Assembly (NCBI GenBank): GCA_029204225.1
Contig: CM055092.1
Span: 84,718,694-84,782,693 of the forward strand
Direction of reading: 5' to 3'
Length of the DNA stretch: 64,000 nucleotides
Source: Diphasiastrum complanatum
Taxonomy: Eukaryota; Streptophyta; Lycopodiopsida; Lycopodiales; Lycopodiaceae
The notes below the pieces were generated by a model, which did no database searches, was not told the origin of the DNA, and was given only the letters and a program-made list of their open reading frames with translations. Made by a program: the position numbers and the translations under genes. Below, in pieces: positions 33,756-45,510 of this stretch; the stretch's first letter is position 1; every line of letters begins with the position of its first letter.

Positions 33756-36700
33756 GAATTTCAACTAGAACTCACACTATTGAAGGTAAAGGTACTGTAA
33801 GATTACAATTCCAGCATGATCAATTCAAATTACTATCAAAAGTCTTATATGTTCCTAAACTCTCTACAAATCTGTTATCAGTAAGTAGAATTACAGATTT
33901 AGGTCATAAGGTAGAGTTTAAATCTAATCAATGTAGAATTATTGATAGGAGTGACAAGATCCTTGCACTCGGCAAGAGGCAAAGCTACTTGTATAGATTG
34001 GCACACTGCTATTCTGAGTCAAGTCAAGTCTTGAAAACCTCTGTTCTAGTCAATAAAGCATTACTATGGCATCATCGCTTAGGACACGTAAATCATGCAT
34101 CTAATTTGGACATGTCCAAACAATCCATGGTTCTTGATCTCGACTATCCTTCTGGTAAGGTCAATCTCCTTGTCTGTCATAATTGCATCTTTGGAAAGCA
34201 GGCTAGGATTCCTTTTAGATCAAACCATATGCATGTAGCAAAAGATCTATTAGATGTTGTTCATACAGATATATGTGGACCTAAGCAAACTCCTTCATTG
34301 CTAGATGCAAAGTATTTCGTTACCTTTATTGACGAATTCTCTAGAAGAACAGTTGTTTATTTCATTAAACACAAATCAGAGGCTTTCATCAAATTCAAAG
34401 AGCATGCTGAGAATCAAACTGGAAAACGAATCAAAGCACTGAGTTCAGATTATTGGGGAGAGTACATCTCCAATGAATTCAAGGACTATTGCCTTAACAA
34501 CGACATTGAGCAACAATACATCACTTCCTATTCGCCTCAGTCAAATGGTCTTGCTGAAAGAAAGAACATAACCTTAGTTGAATTGACAAAGTGCATGTTA
34601 TCACATGCGACACTTCCGAAGTGCTTCTGGGCTTAAGTTGTTTCAACAACAACCTATATTCAGAACAGATGTTCTACTAAAGGCCTTTTATACAAAACAC
34701 CATTCAAAGTTTGGACGGGAACCAAACATTCTTTATCAAACTTACGAGTTTTTGGATGTACTGCTTTTGCACAGATTCCTCGTGATCTCAGAAAGAAGCT
34801 CGACTTCTAGAGTATCAAATGTGTTTTCATCAGTTACACTACTTCAGATCAAGCCTACAAGTTGTTCGATCCCATCGAGTCGAAGATATTCACTAGCCGA
34901 GATGTCATCTTCATCGAAGATTAGTTTCAAGACCTCAAAGGAAAGGGCAGTTTCCATGTAGCTGACCTATCAGACTCTCCTGATGCTTTGAACTTTCCAG
35001 TTCCTCAGTCGACTATTTCTATTGAAGCTCCAAACTCCTCTACACTTGATGAACAACAAATCAACGACGAATCAGAAGATGATGATGTTGCATATCAGCA
35101 ACTACAGTATGTGAAAATAATCAACTTCCTGCATTACCCAGAAGATCTTCAAGAACCAACAGACCACCTAACCGGTATATCAACGAGTCTGTAGACTATC
35201 TTGTTCAAGAACTGACATTTGTCCAAGAGGCACTCACTCAGCCTGATTCAGATCTTTGGAAAGAAGCTATGGATAAAGAGTATTTGTCTCTTATCAAGAA
35301 CCAAACGTGGACGATTGTCGAATTACCTGCTAGCAGAAACGTAGTTGATTGCGAAAGGATTTTTAAAGTCAAATACAACACAGATGGAAGCATCAACAGA
35401 AGAAAGACACGACTTGTAGCCAGAGGTTTTTTGAGGTATACAATGTCGATTACATTGAGACTTCCAGTCTAGCAGTCAAGCATTCTTCTATTCGACTTTT
35501 GCTATCATTTGCAGTTGTAGCAAATTTGGAAATACATCAAATGGATGTCCAGACATCATATCTCAAAGGAGTCATCGAAGAAGACATTTACATGGTGCAA
35601 CTCGAAGGTAAACACAATCATGTGTGTAAACTCCATAAGGCACTTTATGGGTTGAAGCAATCTGTTCGAGCATGGGTTCAAAGGATCAATACTCTCCTTA
35701 TTGATCACGGCTATACACCTAGCTCTTTAGATTCAAACGTTTATATCAAAGCAATGCAACAGTCTTTTATCATTATCACTTTGTACGTAGATGATACATT
35801 GCTTTTCAGCAATAGTACCGATTTGATAAAAGAAGCCCAGACAATGCTATCTTTCAAATTCGACATGACTGATCTGGGCGAAGCTCATTTTTGCCTTGGT
35901 ATACAAATCCACAGAGACACAAAACAGAAGTTGGTCTACATTAAACAACAGAGGTACATCTACAACATGTTAGTCAGATATAATCTGATGATATGCAAGT
36001 TAGCTCTCTCACCAATGGAACCAGGACGCAAATTTTCAAAGGACCAGTGTCCCCAAACAATTCATGAGAAGCAGCAGATGCATGAGTATCCTTACCATTC
36101 TATTATAGGATCTCTTATGTATGCCATGATCTGTACCATGCCAAACATAGCTTTTGCAGTTAGCTCTCTAGTTTATGACTAGTCCTAGTATAACACATTG
36201 GAAGTCTCTTATTAGAGTCACGAGATATCTCCGGGCTACTATGGACTTTTGCATTTGTTATGGAGCAGTCGACAATGACAAACTCAATTTTCTCAGTGGT
36301 TACATTGATGCGAGTTGGGCAAGAGATGTAGACACTCGTAAATCTACTTCCAGATTTACATTCTTCCTCAACAATGGTCCAAATTCTTGGAAGAATCGCA
36401 AGCAATCTTCAATAGCTCTATCTTCCACTGAATCAGAGTATATCGCAGCCTCTCAAGCTACAAAGGAAGCAATTTGGTTGAGGAACTTACTCTCAGATAT
36501 CGGTCTGAATCAATATGCTCCAACGATATTATTTTGTGATAATCAAAGTGCCATCGCTTTATCAACCAACCCTAGATTTCATTCCAGGAGTAAGCACATT
36601 GAACTGAAGTATCATTTCGTCAGAAGCAAAGTTTTCAACGAAGAGGTCATATTGCAGTGTTGTAGAATGCAAGATATGACAACAAATGTTTTTACTAAAG

Positions 36701-36784
36701 CATTAAGTTTGGAGTCACACAGAAGATTCTGTGTAGAAGTAAGTTTGAAGGTCAAGGCATTCAAGGATTCAGATTAAGGGGGAG
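33756..36784 (+). pseudogene. 5'-truncated Copia polyprotein (protease end to RNase H)
   Basis: This is the best-preserved Copia pol in the window. The start (33785) is already inside protease-flap text (KGTVRLQFQHD, YVPKLSTNLLSVSRITDLGH). GAG-pre-integrase follows (LLWHHRLGHVNHA, C-NCIFGKQAR). The integrase core has VVHTDICGP, SSDYWGEYIS (second catalytic Asp kept, next residues changed) and SPQSNGLAERKN. RT has its QMDVQTSYLKGVIEE box, KALYGLKQSV and an intact YVDDTLLF (near 35785). RNase H keeps YIDASWA, STESEYIA and DNQSAIAL. Stops near 34634, 34806 and 34922 and frameshifts near 35440 and 36175 inactivate it. It ends in TTAAGGGGGAG (36774-36784), the polypurine tract. Confidence 0.88.
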
Positions 36785-37318
36785 TGTTGGATTATTCTCC
36801 TTCTACCAATCGACTAAACGATTTTAATCTTCATCCATTGTTTAATCCAATTCTGCGGATTTTCCTGTGTGTTTACACAGTCTGCAGAATTACAAGTGTT
36901 TTTTACACAGTGTGCAGAATTACATGGAGTTTATGACCATATCACATTTTTCGCCTGACAGAAATATCGTTTAAAATCACAGTGTCGCATTTTTTGCTTT
37001 TTTCCAAAGAGTCTCAAATGTTAAGGACATGACTCTGGCAAAGTGTGGGGCAACTCTGAATGAGATTTAAGGGCACCTTCGTATTTTTTGCCTTTTTCGC
37101 AAAAAACCCGACAGTGTCGCCTGTGGTTGTTTTAATTCATTTCTACAGAGCTATAGTTTTGGTTCATTTATGCAGACAGAACATTTACGGCCAATTTTAC
37201 CGCTTATCAACAATCAATGACAAGGACCGGATGGATGCCAGCGGATCACCAGCCAACTGGTACAATAGAATGAATACCACCTTCACTTATTCTTTCTTTT
37301 CCATGAAATAAGAACAAC
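36785..37318 (+). repeat. Copia 3' LTR, truncated
   Basis: It starts TGTTGGATTA right after the polypurine tract and resembles the first part of the 39371 LTR (TTTAATCT, CCATT, ACAGTCTGCA, TTTTTGCCTTTTTCGC-like words). It is only about 530 bp long against about 1200 bp for the related complete LTRs. The 3' part is missing where minus-strand Copia sequence begins near 37379. The end is approximate. Confidence 0.6.
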
Positions 37319-37378
37319 AAGGACTTGGCCTTGTACAATGGAGATCCCCTTGGATATGCTTGTTGAGGATACTCCTCT

Positions 37379-39365
37379 TCAAACCTCGACCCCCATCATA
37401 AGTTGGCTTTTCTCCATAGAATGAACTTTTGATGCAATTAGAGACACTATGCTCTTGGCCCCTTCCAATATTGAAGATAGATCTTCATAAACAATAACTT
37501 CTCCATAATCAAACACCTTTGAGATAGAGAGTGTAAAGGCTCTGTAGCCTTCTTTGGTGGATAAGCATCCAACCATGATCGATAATCTTGGATCACCATC
37601 CTTCCTTGCTTCCAAGAAAACACATGCAAAGCAATAATCTTCAAGAACACTAAGGTACACAACCTTAGGTTTATAGTTGAACAAGACTCCATATAGTGCA
37701 CTCCTTCCAATAGCTCCATAACTCCAAAAAGCTTTGCATAATGGAAAATACACGTGCACCATAAAACTTGAAGAGACAAGACATAGCCATCGGTTACTTG
37801 TGAAACCATCAATAAGAGTAAAAAAGCAACAGGCAACTTCCTTGCTTATAGATGAAGAAAGGTGAATATCTGAGTGTTCCAACTCCAAAAAATGTGTTTT
37901 CTTGGTAGAAGACATGAAATATGGATCCACATGTGATTTTGTCATAGAACAAGCCACTCTTGGCTTGATCTCCTTGACCATAATAGACATAGATTTGAAA
38001 TTGGAAACATGCAACTTCCTATGCCATACTTGCTCCTTGGAAATACAAGTCATCAATGCAACATCACAAATACTTGCATTCTCTTGCAAATCTAGCTTGA
38101 AAATGCCACCATATCTAGATCCACATGCCAGGATCTCAACACTTTTCTTTATGAAACAATTATTGACATTGAAATTCCACTTCAAAACCATCATCAAATA
38201 ACTTTCCAACACTAATCACATTCTTTGTGAGATTAGGGACATAAAGTACATTGAAAAGTGATAAACTCATAGAAGATGCAAGATTCATATATTGATTCTT
38301 GAAGTTCTTGATAAGATTCAGTAGAAATAAAAGAACTCTTGGTGCTACTCATGTGTGATGATGCACCATTATCAATATACCAAGATACATCTTTGAAAGA
38401 TAAAGATGATAAACTAAACATCATGAGAGATGCTTCTCCTTCACTTGCATGTGAGTCTTCAATGGTAATATTGGCTTGATCTTCTTGAGTCTTCTTCTTG
38501 AATAAGAAGAATGAGTTGAATCATCTTCTACTACTCCTTGGTCTTTGTCATTTGCTTTGTCCTTTGATTTGTCCTTGGTGAAGGCTTGAGAAAATTTGTT
38601 CTTGCTCCTTCCTCTTGACTTGTCCTTGGCAAAGTGAGCTTTGTCATAACCACCATCCTTGCCTTGAAAGTGTGTTGATCTTCAACAACTTGTTCTTTTG
38701 CCTGCATTCTTCAACAATAAGAACATCATGCAGAGCCTCCATAGATGGTAGCTCCTCCATGATAGCATAAGTTTGCACAACATTTGCATACTCTTCTCTA
38801 AGTCCATTAAGACTACTTGAACAAGTTGACTGTTCTCTAGAGTATCACCTATGCATGTTATCTCTCTGTGAAGATCTTTAACTCTCATTACAGAACTTGA
38901 AGCACTTTCATCAACTCTTTGAAAACTAGAAAAGATATGATTTCTAAGAGTAAGAAGTCTTGATGTGATCTTTGCTTCAAAAATGTTCTTAAGGATTTCC
39001 CAAGCTTGCTTGGTAAAGTTGCAAGAATTTATTTCTCTCAACATCTCATCAGAGATGTTTATCTTAATGATATGAAGAGAAATTATTGCTCTTTTCTTGA
39101 ACCTTTGAGCCTCATCATAAGCTTCATGTTCAACTTCAATTCCTAATACAATGTCCATTACACCATAAAGAACCAACAAAGATTCTGTTCTATGCTTCCA
39201 AACTGAATGGTTGGAGGTATTCAGTCTTTCACTAGCTCCTAAGAGATAACCTCCTACAAATGCCATGAATGTGAAGACTCCTTGTAAACTGGACAACAAA
39301 GAATGGAATTGAGTGTGTTGCTTCTTTTTCACTAGAGGAACCAAAACAACTGCGTGTACTACCAA
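37379..39365 (-). pseudogene. Minus-strand Copia Gag to pre-integrase, interrupted by a younger Copia
   Basis: Reading leftward, a Gag of the UBN2 type starts about 39266 (MAFVGGYLLGASERLNTSN). It contains VWKHRTESLLVLY, FTKQAWEILKNIFEAK and LTLRNHIFSSF. A lysine-rich basic region with small open frames follows. Protease text lies at 38424-38233 (VSWYIDNGASSHMS, with the usual Asp-Ser-Gly changed to Asp-Asn-Gly). GAG-pre-integrase then begins near 38110 (QVWHRKLHVSNFKSM), and integrase-tail-like text runs to 37379. RT and RNase H are absent, cut off by the Copia on the left. Just upstream of its Gag, at 39366-39370, the complete-ended Copia is inserted. Confidence 0.78.
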
Positions 39366-39370
39366 ATCCT

Positions 39371-40569
39371 TGTTGGATTTATCTCCTCTACTGTCCTGAA
39401 TCCTATTTTAATCTGCCTCCATTCATGCTGCATTTTTTACTCATGTTGTTGCACAGTCTACATATTTACATGCAAAAACCTCGACTGTCTGCATAAATAC
39501 AAGTTTTCACAAGCGAAAAAGATGAAAAAAATGCGACACTGTGTTTTTACACGTGATTTGTGACAGGCGAAAAAGACGACACTGTCTTACAAAATGCCGA
39601 AGGTGCCCTAAGAAAAGTGGAGGCACCCTATAAATCAAATTCTAAGACATTTGTCAAAGTGTCGCATTTTTTGCATCTTCACCAACGTTCATTTCAGCAA
39701 AGACTAACGTCGTGGCCTTCTCACGCTCATCCCATGCAACTGTGCTAATAGATTTGACAACGACAACAGCCACCCATGATCTCCTATAGACATCACATCC
39801 ACTTTGTACTTTCTTCACTGCACACCTATAACATTGTATATATATATGACAAGATGTGAGATAACCGTAGTGTGTGAAAATAATAGCATCAAAATCTTAT
39901 CAGAGATAGACAAAGTAGATGCCTTGCGCACTGATTCTTTTGCATTGTCAGTAATAGGTTCATTTCTTTTACAGATTGAATTAGCTTTGTAGAACACACG
40001 GTTTCGTCTACTATTGTCTTGTGCTCCACAACATTATTGACATGTATATTTTGCTATACTTAATCTGATAACAGCTCTGTCTTGTTCTGCGTTCAGATTT
40101 GTGTCAATATTGCTATGCTTTTCTACATTCTATCTGACTCTCTTATTGCTCAATCTGGTAATCTGTTCTTAGCGAATTATTATTAGTCTAGGTGTTCGCG
40201 ACTAATATTTAGTCTTGCCTTTCGCGACTGATTATTAGTTGAGCTTGGTCTAGCTCTTTGCAAATCATTTGCGACTAATAATTTGTCTAGCTGTTCGCGA
40301 CAAATTATCCTTCTGATGTTTTTGTTGCTTAATGTTTGGCTACGTAATCAAATCGACCGTGATTTCTATCACTAACGTTCTGTTCGTTTTTTTATAGGCG
40401 TAGTCATGCTTAGGGAAAGAGTAATATAGCTCATTCTACTGTGCACGAACACTTTCCGTTCGAGTTCATTTCTCGTTCGAGTTTCAAGTTCACTTTTTTT
40501 TGTGTTCGTTTTCTTTTAGAGCTAAATTTTTGTTCCTCTCTCTCACACACCCTCTTTCGATTCCCAACA
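39371..40569 (+). repeat. 5' LTR of the complete-ended Copia
   Basis: It starts TGTTGGATTTATCTCC and ends TTCCCAACA. A TATA-like CCCTATAAATC lies near 39627-39637. Near 40190-40310 there are several CGCGACTAAT or GCGACTGATT units, forming a small internal repeat. An AGGCGTAGTCATGC motif occurs about 170 bp before the end and recurs in other LTRs of this window. Confidence 0.9.
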
Positions 40570-40581
40570 TGGTATCAGAGC
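40570..40581 (+). promoter_or_regulatory. Primer-binding site (initiator Met tRNA)
   Basis: TGGTATCAGAGC directly follows the LTR end. It is the standard plant Copia primer site, complementary to the 3' end of initiator tRNA-Met, where minus-strand DNA synthesis starts. Confidence 0.95.
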
Positions 40582-40705
40582 TATTCGTAGTCTGATAAGA
40601 CTCTACTAGCCAATAGAATAATTGTCTTTTTGTTCTGTAATTCAGACCATATTTTCATACTTAAGTCGCTGATAGTTTTTCCTATCACTTAGACTAATCT
40701 TCCAC

Positions 40706-41560
40706 ATGGATTCCTAAGGGAAAGCCAATCCTATCATGAACAAGCTTGATGGAGCCAATTACAATATGTGGAAATTTAAGATGAAAATTGTACTAATGGC
40801 TAAAGAATTGTATGAGGTTGTTACAAGTGCAGAAGGAAAACCCAAAGCAGACGACGCAATAATCACTAGATGGAAACTGAAGGATGGAAAGGATTTCACG
40901 CCGATCATCCTCAACATTACGAATATCCAGATAGGCACACTATACGAAGTGCGAGATATAGCTTCCAAGCTACATCTCAGGAAGAAATTTTACTCCCTCA
41001 AGATGACGAATGGTGATTCCCTGCAGAATCACATCAATCAATTCAAGAACCTGCTAAGACAAATGGCCGCTGTCGGATCTGTCATAGACGATCAAGACGC
41101 AGTGCTACAACTGCTTACAAGTTTGCCAAGCTCATACTATAGCTGGGTGATGATCATCACGACACATCCAGAAGTGACTCTTTCGAGAGTCATTACTATG
41201 TTGTTGCAGGAAGACACGCGGAGGAACGAAGCCTCAACTTCCTCAGTTGATTCTCACGCTTTATGCACCAACAAGAGCACGACTAAGTAGAAGAAGAAGA
41301 AAGGCCCGAAGCAATCAAAGCTAGACCAGAAACTAGCACAACACAAAGAACAGTTAAATCCGCAGGCGAAGAAGAAGCTGTTCTGCAGATATTGCAAGCA
41401 AAACAACCACGAAATTCAAGACTGCCGGATACTGCAAGCAAAGAACAACAACAAGGGGCAGTGGAATCAAGTGGAAAATGCAGCTACAGAAGCTCCACTT
41501 CCTATTCAAGAAGCGAATCATGATGCCTTCATGACCAGCCATCAAGGAGCATCCAGCAAT
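40706..41560 (+). pseudogene. Copia Gag with zinc knuckle
   Basis: The probable start is ATG 40706, but codon 4 is TAA, so the longest open part begins at 40736 (MNKLDGANYNMWKFKM). The capsid (UBN2-type) region includes FYSLKMTNGDSLQNHINQF and LLTSLPSSYYSWV. A TAG at 41288 lies just before a lysine-rich stretch. A complete CX2CX4HX4C knuckle, CRYCKQNNHEIQDC, lies near 41381-41422. Gag packages the element RNA into virus-like particles; with two stops this copy cannot make it whole. Confidence 0.85.
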
Positions 41561-44277
41561 AATTCTTGGTTTTCTTGAATTCTGGAGCCACTCAACACAT
41601 GACCAACCTCATTGGCTGTTTCGAGTCCTATACACCTTACAGTACCAATAAATATGTTCACCTTGGCGACAATAGCACACAAGCTATTAAAGGTGAAGGT
41701 ACTATAATATTAAGCTTTGAAAATGATCAGTCTAAGCTACTTTCTAAAGTCCTATATGTACCAAATTTATCTATGAATCTGCTCTCTGTAAGCAGGATCA
41801 CAGATCTAGGACATAGAGTAGAATTTGAATGTGATTAGTGCAAAGTAGTTGATAGGATATGCAAGATCCTAGCACTCAGAAAGAGACGTGGATACTTGTA
41901 TAAAATAAGTCATTGCTTTTTTGCCTCTAGTCAGGTGCTCAGTATTTCTATTCATGCGAATAAAAATTTACTCTGGCATTATAGGCTTGGTCACTTGAAT
42001 TGTGTTGTTGTACAACAAATGTCTAGACAATCTATTGTCCTTGATCTTGACTATCCTCGTGATAAAGTCAAGTTACCTGTCTGTCAAGACTCTCTAGTTG
42101 GTAAACGGACTAGGAAACCATTTAAATCAAGCCATCAACATATTGCTACAGGATTGTTAGGCATTATACATTCAGACGTTTGTGGCGGCGATGAAAAATC
42201 CTTCGTTGAAGGATGCAAAATATTTTATAGCTTTTATTGATGAATTTTGCAGAAGGACTATGGTGTACTTTATAAAGAAGAAATCAGAAGCCTTCAACTG
42301 CTTCGAAATTTTCAAGGAGCGTGCAAAAAAGGAGACTGGAAGGACGATCAAGGCCCTAAGGTCAGACAATGGTGAAGAATATATCTCTATCGAGTTTAAG
42401 GAGTACTGCCAAAGCCAAGGCATTGAGTAGCAATTCATCACTCCTTACAGTCCTCAATCTAATGGCTTAGCCGAGAGGAAGAATCATACCCTGGTTGAAT
42501 CAGCCAAATGTATGCTAGCGCATGCATCGCTGTCCAAAAGATTCTAGGCCGAAGCTGTCTCCACTGCAGCTTACATCCAGAACAGATGTTTGACTAAGGC
42601 TCTCTCAGGCAAGACACCCCACGAGGTGTGAACAGGCTCTAAGCCTTCTGGGAATAACCTAAGAGTGTTTGGATGCGTTGCCTACGCACAGATCCCAAAA
42701 GACATGAGAAAGAAATTGGACTTCCAAGGTCTCAAGACCATCCTGATTGGATATATTTCATCTGATAATACATACAAGCTGTATGATCCTGATATCCTTG
42801 TATAACTGGGATATAGTCTTTATCGAGGATTAGTTCGTCGACATCAAAGACAAAGATATTGCTCTAGGAGAACCTTCATCGCCTACCATTGACACGACTG
42901 TCTGAGCTTTTGGCTCAGGCATGTCCATTGTCAACCCACTTTTTGACAGCAAATCAGACGAAGACGTTGCTGCTACCTAGCAACAAGTCCCAAGAGTGGT
43001 TCATCACTCAAATCCTCCCAGAAGATCAAGCCGAGTGCGCACACAACCCACAAGGTATACTCCTGAGTTTGCATGTCTCTTGATACAGGAACCGACGACA
43101 GTCGAAGAGGCACTAGGCCAAACAGACTTTGATCTCTGGAGAGAAGCTATGGACAAAGAGTATTCCTCTCTGATAAAAAACAGACGTGGTCACTAGTTGA
43201 AGTTCCTATTGGCTGCAATATCACTGATTGCAAATGGATCTTCAAGCTCAAATACATTGCCAATGGAGCAATTGACCGAAGGAAGGCAAGTCTGGGCTCT
43301 TAAGCAACAATACCAATTCGGTCAAGGATTCTAAGCAGATGCTGTTTTCGGAGTTTGACATGACTGATCTGGGTGAAGCTCACTTTTGTCTGGGCATTCA
43401 AATCCACAGAGACAGAGCAAGATGACTGATTTACATCACTCAACAAAGGTATCTTCACAATGTTCTTAAAAGATACAATCTAATGAATTGTAAATTAGCT
43501 CACTCACCGATGGATCCAGGCCTGTATTTGTCAAAGGACCAATGTCCCCAGACCAAGCAAGAAGAGGAGCAGATGAGAGAGTATCCTTATCGATTGATAC
43601 TTGGATCTCTCATGTACGCAATGGTCTGTACAAGACCAGATATCTCTTTTGTAGTAAGCTCACTCAGCCAATATATGGCTAATCCTGGCATTACCCATTG
43701 GAAGGCTTTCATAAGAGTAATGAGATACATTCGAGCTACCATGGACCAGTGCATCTGCTATGGAGATGTCATCAACAAAAATCTTCATCAGCTCAGTGGA
43801 TATTCTGATGCAAGCTAGGGAGGAGATGTAGACAATTGTAAGTCCACATCTGGATTTACATTTTTCTTCAACGACGGTCCTATCTCATGGAACAGTCGTA
43901 AGCAAACCTCTATCGCACTTTCTTCTACAAAAGCAGAATACATTGATGCTTCTCAATCTATTAAAGAAGAGTTTTGGTTGAGAAATTTACTATTAGACAA
44001 AAATTTGTATCAGTACAACCCCACAATTTTATTCTATGATAATCAGAGTGCTATTGCCTTATCGGCCAACCCTAGATTTTACTCTAGGAGTAAGCACATT
44101 GAAATTAGATATTACTACATCAGGGGCAAGGTTCTCAACAAGGAGGTGAGCTTAACGTACTGCAGAACGCAGGACAAGGTTGCATATATATTCACGAAGG
44201 CATTAAGTATTAATGCACACAACAAATTTTGTGCATTGCTTAGTCTGAAGATCAAGGCAGTCACGGATCCATATTAG
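41561..44277 (+). pseudogene. Copia Pol with reverse-transcriptase core deleted
   Basis: Protease has FLNSGATQHMT, with Asn in place of the catalytic Asp. GAG-pre-integrase (LLWHYRLGHLN) and integrase (IHSDVCGG, LRSDNGEEYIS, SPQSNGLAERKN) follow with frameshifts near 42182 and stops. RT begins at 43125 (WREAMDKEYSSLIKN, then DCKWIFKLKY and DRRKA) but jumps near 43285-43300 to the text after the catalytic box (EFDMTDLGEAHFCLGIQIH). About 410 bp that the 33.8-36.8 kb copy retains are missing, including YVDD. RNase H follows (SGYSDAS, FYDNQSAIAL, SRSKHIEIRYYY). Integrase joins the cDNA and RNase H removes RNA; with these defects the copy is inert. Confidence 0.88.
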
Positions 44278-44285
44278 GCGGGGGG
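44274..44285 (+). promoter_or_regulatory. Polypurine tract of the Copia
   Basis: TTAGGCGGGGG sits immediately before the 3' LTR, the position of the plus-strand primer. Other copies in the window read TTAAGGGGGAG, so this tract carries a C interruption. Confidence 0.85.
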
Positions 44286-45510
44286 TGTTGGATTTATCTC
44301 CTCTACTCGCCTAAATCCTATTTTAATCTGCCTCCATTCATGCTGTATTTTTTACTCATGTTGTCACACAGTCTGCATATTTACATGTAAAATAAGACAG
44401 GCAAAAAACTCGATTGTCTGCATAAATACAAGTAATTTTCCACAGGCGAAAAAGGCAAAAAAAAACACGACATTGTGTTTTTACACGTGATTTGTGACAG
44501 GCAAAAAAGGCAACACTGCCTTACAAAATGTCGAAGGTGCCCTAGGAAAAGCGGAGACACCTTTTAAATCAAATCCTAAGGCATTTATTAGAGTGTAGCA
44601 TTTTTTGCATCTTCACCAACGTTCATTTCAGCAAAGGCTGACGTCGCGGCCTTCTCACACTCATCCCATGCAACTGTGCTAACAGATTTGACAATGACAA
44701 TAGCCACCCACGATTTCCTACAAAATAGCACATCCACTTTGTACTTTCTTCATCTGCACACCTGTAACATTGTATATATATATGACAAGATGTGAGATAA
44801 CCGTAGTGTGTGAAAATAATAGCATCAAAAGCTTATCAGAGATAAACGAAGTAGATGCCTTGTGCATCGATTCTTTTGTATTGTCAGTAATAGGTTCATT
44901 CCTTTTACAGATTGAATTAGCTTTGTAAGACATGCGGTTTCATCCGCTATTGTCTTGTGCTCCACAACATTATTGACATGTATATTTTGCTATACTTAAT
45001 CTGACAACATCTCTGTCTCGTTCTGCGTTCAGATTTGTGTCAATATTGCTATGCTTTTCTACATTCTGTCTGACTCTCTTATTTCTCAATCTGGTAATCT
45101 GTTCTTAGCGAATTATTATAAGTCTAGCTATTCGCGACTAATATTTAGTCTTGTCTTTCGCGACTAATTCGCGACTGATTCAGTCGAGCTCAGTCTAGCT
45201 CTTCGCGAATCATTTGCGACTAATAATTTGTCTAGTTATTCACGACAAATTATCCTTCTGATGTTTTTGTTGCTTAATGTTTGGCTACGTAATCAGATTG
45301 ACCGTGATTTCTATCACTAACGTTCTGTTCATTTCTGATAGGCGTAGTCATGCTTAGAGAAAGATTAATATAGCTCATTTTGCTGCGCACGAACACTTTT
45401 CGAGTTCGTTTCTTGTTTGAGTTTCGAGTTTGCTTCTTTTCGTGTTCGTTTTCTTTTAGAGTTAATTTTTTTGTTCCTCTCTCTCACATACCCTCTTTCA
45501 ACTCCCAACA
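44286..45510 (+). repeat. 3' LTR of the complete-ended Copia
   Basis: It starts TGTTGGATTTATCTCC and ends CTCCCAACA, and aligns along its length with 39371-40569. Differences include CTACTCGCCTAAATCC against CTACTGTCCTGAATCC, an extra block near 44396 and scattered transitions. The CGCGACTAAT repeat block recurs near 45120-45250. Confidence 0.9.

Larger units (their letters stand above)
39371..45510 (+). mobile_element. Copia retrotransposon with both LTRs and 5-bp target duplication
   Basis: The element runs from TGTTGG at 39371 to CCAACA at 45510 and is flanked by the target duplication ATCCT (39366-39370 and 45511-45515). The parts in order are 5' LTR, initiator-Met primer site, Gag, protease, pre-integrase, integrase, a deleted RT, RNase H, polypurine tract and 3' LTR. 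LTRs of 1199 and 1225 bp differ by several per cent and a few indels, so the insertion is not young. The coding part has many stops and lacks the RT catalytic core. It landed in the older minus-strand Copia at 37.4-39.4 kb. Confidence 0.92.

Noticed and set aside
40570-40581. TGGTATCAGAGC as part of a tRNA gene
   Set aside because: It is a primer-binding site abutting an LTR; no cloverleaf is present. The same holds at 62776-62788.
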